This document shows positions 7,155 through 9,302 of a stretch of DNA of 9,302 bases, one piece after another. Within the stretch, counting starts at the first letter, position 1; each line of letters starts with the position of its first letter. A model generated the notes under the pieces. That model did no database searches, was not told where the DNA came from, and saw only the letters and a list, made by a program, of their open reading frames with translations. Source of the DNA: an uncultured Clostridia bacterium (GTDB lineage: Bacteria > Bacillota > Clostridia > Oscillospirales > Oscillospiraceae). The stretch is taken from NCBI GenBank assembly GCA_946619065.1, contig CAMOLY010000033.1, positions 1 to 9,302 on the forward strand. The letters run 5' to 3'. A program made the translations under genes and the position numbers.

Positions 7155-7823
7155 ATGGAAAAGAACAATCAGAACAACACCACGGAGCTGGTCTTCATCC
7201 TCGACCGCAGCGGCTCGATGTCCGGCCTGGAGGCAGATACGATCGGCGGTTTCAACGCGATGATCGAAAAGCAGAAGAAGCAGGATGGCGCCTGCTATGT
7301 CTCCACGGTCCTCTTCGCGAACGAATCCGAGGTGATCCACGACCGCGTGACGCTGGATCAGATTCGGCCGATGACCGACCGCGACTATCAGGTCGGCGGC
7401 TGCACAGCCCTGCTTGACGCGATTGGCGGCGCGATCCACCACATCGGCACAATCCACAAGTACGCCAGAGCAGAGGACATTCCCGCGCACACGGTTTTTG
7501 TCATCACCACCGACGGCATGGAGAACGCAAGCCGCCGTTATTCCGCGGATGAGATCCGCGCGAAGATCGAGCGCCAGAAGAAAGAGTACGGCTGGGAGTT
7601 CCTCTTTGTTGCTGCAAACATCGACGCGGTGCAGACCGCGAAGCGGTTCGGCATCTCTGAGGACCGCGCGGTCAACTACCACGCCGACCGCAAGGGCACG
7701 AAGGTCGTCTATGAGGCCCTGAGCAAGGCCGTCTGCGTCGTTCGCGCGAATGCCCCGATGTCTGCCGACTGGGCCGCCGACATCAACGCCGACTTTGAAA
7801 AGCGCGGCAAGCACAGAAAGTAA
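7155..7823 (+). CDS. vWA domain protein, TerY-like
   Basis: This 222-residue soluble protein is almost entirely one von Willebrand factor A domain. The metal-ion-dependent adhesion site is complete: D17-x-S19-x-S21 in LDRSGSMS, T84 in GGCTALLDAIG, and D120 in TTDGMENAS. No signal peptide or membrane segment is seen, so it should act in the cytoplasm, as TerY-type proteins do in stress and tellurium-resistance-type gene clusters. Such proteins usually work as metal-dependent protein-binding partners and not as enzymes. The ATG at 7155 is 7 nt after GGAGGG; the in-frame ATG at 7140 lacks a site. The preceding gene encodes the macro-HTH protein, and a long hairpin covers the ribosome binding site. 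Its stop is 13 bp from the stop of the convergent ATPase gene. The binding partner is unknown; the macro protein is the obvious candidate. Confidence 0.9.
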   Translation: MEKNNQNNTTELVFILDRSGSMSGLEADTIGGFNAMIEKQKKQDGACYVSTVLFANESEVIHDRVTLDQIRPMTDRDYQVGGCTALLDAIGGAIHHIGTIHKYARAEDIPAHTVFVITTDGMENASRRYSADEIRAKIERQKKEYGWEFLFVAANIDAVQTAKRFGISEDRAVNYHADRKGTKVVYEALSKAVCVVRANAPMSADWAADINADFEKRGKHRK

Positions 7824-7836
7824 TCTCTGCTCCGCG

Positions 7837-8883
7837 CTACGCTTCGTTCAGCAGGATTTGGACGATCCGCTCGGTCTCCGCTGTCACAGCGTCGTAATCG
7901 ACCATCGGACGGCACAGGTTCTCAAGGGCGTCATGATGGACCTTTGCCCGCCGCAGCCAGAACAGAGCCTCCTCGGCAAATCTCCTCCGCAGAGCCAGCA
8001 GCTCACTCATCCGTTCCCGATGCGACGCCGGGATCACAGACTCTGCCGCCGCATCCAGATTGAGCTGCTTGAGCGCCTTTTTCCCGAGCGGGAACAGCGG
8101 ATCGATCCGCAGATAGGCGGTCTCCAGTTCCGGAATCAGCAGCCCTGCCGGCTGATCCGGGTCAAGGGGATCCATCGCGAACACAACGTCGTGTCCGGCC
8201 TTCCGATAGGCAGTGCAAAGCCGTCCGAGCAGCGGCGCTGCGAGGCGGAAGCTGTCCCGGATGACCCAGACTGTCCGACACGAAGGTTCAAAGCTGACCA
8301 TTCCGGCCGGTGTGATCCCGCTGAGATAACAACGAAGCATATGCCCGTTTCCACTGCCCTCCGGCAGCTTCTCCCGTGCAAGCTGCCGGAGGGCTTCTCT
8401 GCAGATCTCCTCTCCCGTTTGGCCAGCGATGGCCTGCATTCCATGCTGCGCCGCCGCGCAGCCTGCCAGAGCGGCGTAGACCGGCCCGTAGCAGAGCCGG
8501 TTTTTGTTTTTTTCGGCGCGGATTCCGGCTTCCGCCGCCGGAGAGGCGCGGTAGAACCGTCCGAGATTGATGTAATTTTCCCCGCAGCCGCAGAGCTCCG
8601 GCTCCATCACGTGCGGCGCGGTGCCGTCTGCCATCGCGAAGCCCAGCTCCGGCACGACCAGACCATCCAGCGATTCCGGATCCGAGGAGCAGAAGATTCG
8701 TCGCGTCCGCAGTCCGAGGTTTTCCGCGGACTCCGCAACCGTCTTCATCAGCGTGGATTTCCCGCAGCCCGGGCCGCCCTTGAGAATCAGCAGCCTGTGG
8801 ATTGCCGGATCGGTCTGCAGACTCCGGTATTCGGAACGGAATCCATCCGGCGTGTTTGCTCCGAGAAAACATCGGTCAATCAA
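7837..8883 (-). CDS. Tandem P-loop ATPase (PRK06851-like), second P-loop degenerate
   Basis: This 348-residue protein resembles a Firmicutes ATPase family (PRK06851, from memory) of unknown role. The first half (1-175) has a clear Walker A motif, KGGPGCGKST (35-44), then FCSSDPESLDGLVVPELG (64-81) and DGTAPHVMEP (86-95). The second half (181-348) repeats the plan: YLSGITPAG (186-194) mirrors FLGANTPDG (6-14), and DPDQPAGLLIPEL (241-253) mirrors the SDPESLDG...VPEL stretch. At the matching P-loop position the sequence is VIRDSFRLAA (207-216), with no GxxGxGK, so only the first half should bind ATP. The start is TTG 8881-8883 behind AAGGAGG (8891-8897, spacer 7); the frame is open further upstream only by overlap with trpS. 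The gene carries a perfect 15-bp inverted repeat between its halves and an antisense terminator-like element. No clear promoter was found. Confidence 0.85.
   Translation of the reverse strand: MIDRCFLGANTPDGFRSEYRSLQTDPAIHRLLILKGGPGCGKSTLMKTVAESAENLGLRTRRIFCSSDPESLDGLVVPELGFAMADGTAPHVMEPELCGCGENYINLGRFYRASPAAEAGIRAEKNKNRLCYGPVYAALAGCAAAQHGMQAIAGQTGEEICREALRQLAREKLPEGSGNGHMLRCYLSGITPAGMVSFEPSCRTVWVIRDSFRLAAPLLGRLCTAYRKAGHDVVFAMDPLDPDQPAGLLIPELETAYLRIDPLFPLGKKALKQLNLDAAAESVIPASHRERMSELLALRRRFAEEALFWLRRAKVHHDALENLCRPMVDYDAVTAETERIVQILLNEA
8356..8394. repeat. Perfect 15-bp inverted repeat inside the ATPase gene
   Basis: GCCCTCCGGCAGCTT (8356-8370) is the exact reverse complement of AAGCTGCCGGAGGGC (8380-8394), with a 9-nt loop. 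The whole 39-bp unit is exactly 13 codons in phase (residues A164 to G176 of the ATPase) and falls at the junction between the two P-loop halves. No T-run follows on either strand, so it is not an intrinsic terminator. It may be a small palindromic repeat element tolerated in frame in a linker, or an mRNA structure. Confidence 0.6.
8478..8513 (+). terminator. Terminator-like hairpin and T-tract antisense to the ATPase gene
   Basis: On the plus strand ACCGGC (8480-8485) pairs with GCCGGT (8496-8501). The stem extends by G8479-T8502 (wobble) and A8478-T8503, and a T-rich tract TTTTTGTTTTTTT (8501-8513) follows. This has the form of a Rho-independent terminator for plus-strand transcripts. It lies about 660 bp beyond the vWA stop, within the ATPase gene. 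It could stop read-through from the vWA operon before the trpS promoter. On the minus strand the same bases encode the Lys/Asn run EKNKN, so an accidental match is possible. Confidence 0.45.
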
Positions 8884-8890
8884 TGAAATA

Positions 8891-8897
8891 CCTCCTT
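8891..8897 (-). promoter_or_regulatory. Ribosome binding site that fixes the TTG start of the ATPase gene
   Basis: On the minus strand AAGGAGG (8891-8897) lies 7 nt before TTG (8881-8883). No ATG is in frame nearby, and homology to the second half (FLGANTPDG near the N-terminus) agrees with a start here. Confidence 0.75.
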
Positions 8898-8973
8898 CGC
8901 TTTTCGGATGGATGTACAGAATCAGTCTATGCGCCGGTCCTTGGAGACGTGCGTCATTCCCAATAAATTGTGA

Positions 8974-9002
8974 TTGCCATTTTTGTTTGCTTGTGTTATA
9001 AT
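8974..9002 (+). promoter_or_regulatory. Near-consensus extended -10 promoter for trpS
   Basis: TTGCCA (8974-8979), a 17-bp spacer and a perfect TATAAT (8997-9002) with an extended -10 TGT (8994-8996). Transcription would start near 9009, giving a leader of about 40 nt before the ATG at 9049. This is too short for a T-box leader. The rest of the 165-bp gap (8898-8973) shows no further structure. Confidence 0.8.
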
Positions 9003-9048
9003 ACAGCAAATACGGAATTACCGCCAAAAAGGACATGAGGTGATTCAA

Positions 9049-9302
9049 ATGGACGAAAAGAAAGTTATGCTCTCCGGCATCAAGCCCAGCGGCGATCTGA
9101 CCCTCGGCAGCTATCTCGGCGCGATCCGCAACTGGAGCGCCCGGGCGGAGGAATTTGACTGCTATTATTTCATGGCCGATCTGCACGCGATCACGGTGCG
9201 TCAGAAGCCCGCGGATCTGCGCCGCCGCACGATGGAGCAGCTGGCCCAGTACATTGCCTGCGGTCTTGATCCGGAAAAGAACACGCTCTTCATCCAGAGC
9301 CA
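9049..9302 (+). CDS. trpS: Tryptophanyl-tRNA synthetase, N-terminal part
   Basis: These are the first 84 residues of TrpS, the class I synthetase that charges tRNA-Trp; the gene runs off the right edge. The opening SGIKPSGDLTLGSYLGAIRNW region (9-29) is the TrpS nucleotide-binding signature, in which TLGS stands for the class I HIGH motif. FMADLHAIT (41-49) and CGLDPEKNTLFIQS (71-84) are also typical. The ATG at 9049 follows GAGGTGA (9037-9043) with a 5-nt spacer. It has its own promoter at 8974-9002, is divergent from the ATPase gene and has no visible tie to the upstream genes. Identification is firm despite the truncation. Confidence 0.96.
   Translation, partial: MDEKKVMLSGIKPSGDLTLGSYLGAIRNWSARAEEFDCYYFMADLHAITVRQKPADLRRRTMEQLAQYIACGLDPEKNTLFIQS

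Noticed and set aside
7824..7836. Shared bidirectional terminator between the convergent vWA and ATPase genes
   Set aside because: Only 13 bp separate the stops, and no stem with T-tracts on either side is visible around them.
7750..8886. 378-residue plus-strand frame opposite the ATPase gene
   Set aside because: The ATPase reading has a Walker A motif, an internal duplication and a proper RBS; the plus-strand frame has none of these.
8884..8973. Promoter for the ATPase gene on the minus strand
   Set aside because: TAGACT- and TACATC-like hexamers occur, but none has a -35 box at a suitable distance; no confident call is possible.
9003..9048. T-box leader for trpS
   Set aside because: The predicted transcript leader is only about 40 nt, with no specifier stem or antiterminator, and the promoter is well defined.
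8884..9186. N-terminal extension of the ATPase to 449 residues
   Set aside because: The extension crosses the trpS promoter and the start of trpS in antisense. The RBS plus TTG at 8883 gives a start consistent with the internal repeat.

Overview
The window is a GC-rich stretch of a Gram-positive-type genome. Strong AAAGGAGG ribosome binding sites, sigma-A-like promoters, TTG starts and the gene families present suggest an anaerobic Clostridia/Oscillospiraceae-type bacterium; this is an inference from gene content and not a taxonomic identification. No IS element, tRNA, rRNA or CRISPR array is visible.

Layout. At the left edge the 5' half of a flavodiiron protein gene runs on the minus strand (1-613). 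A 169-bp divergent region carries a good promoter for each side and an imperfect dyad midway between them. A same-strand block then runs from 783 to 7823: an AI-2E-family membrane protein (TTG start), an FHA-SEDS (RodA/FtsW-like) fusion, a small class B-like penicillin-binding protein that overlaps it by ATGA, the tRNA-modification enzyme gene queH, a macro-domain protein with a C-terminal HTH-like module, and a TerY-like von Willebrand factor A (vWA) protein. On the minus strand a tandem P-loop ATPase (7837-8883) converges on the vWA gene with only 13 bp between the stop codons. Divergent from it, trpS begins at 9049 behind a near-consensus extended -10 promoter and runs off the right edge.

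How the genes fit together. The SEDS protein and the PBP form the standard two-component septal or elongation peptidoglycan synthase (SEDS glycosyltransferase plus transpeptidase). The fused FHA domain suggests control by Ser/Thr phosphorylation, as in the actinobacterial fha-rodA-pbpA loci. The macro and vWA genes look like an ADP-ribose/metal-dependent signalling pair. The leader of the vWA gene can fold into a long hairpin that buries its Shine-Dalgarno sequence.

Most interesting signals: (1) the RBS-sequestering hairpin at 7086-7148; (2) the macro-HTH plus vWA pair; (3) a perfect 15-bp inverted repeat, exactly 13 codons long with its loop, placed between the two P-loop halves of the ATPase gene; (4) a terminator-like hairpin plus T-tract on the strand opposite the ATPase gene; (5) the FHA-SEDS/PBP pair, with a possible phosphothreonine ligand in the tail of the upstream membrane protein.
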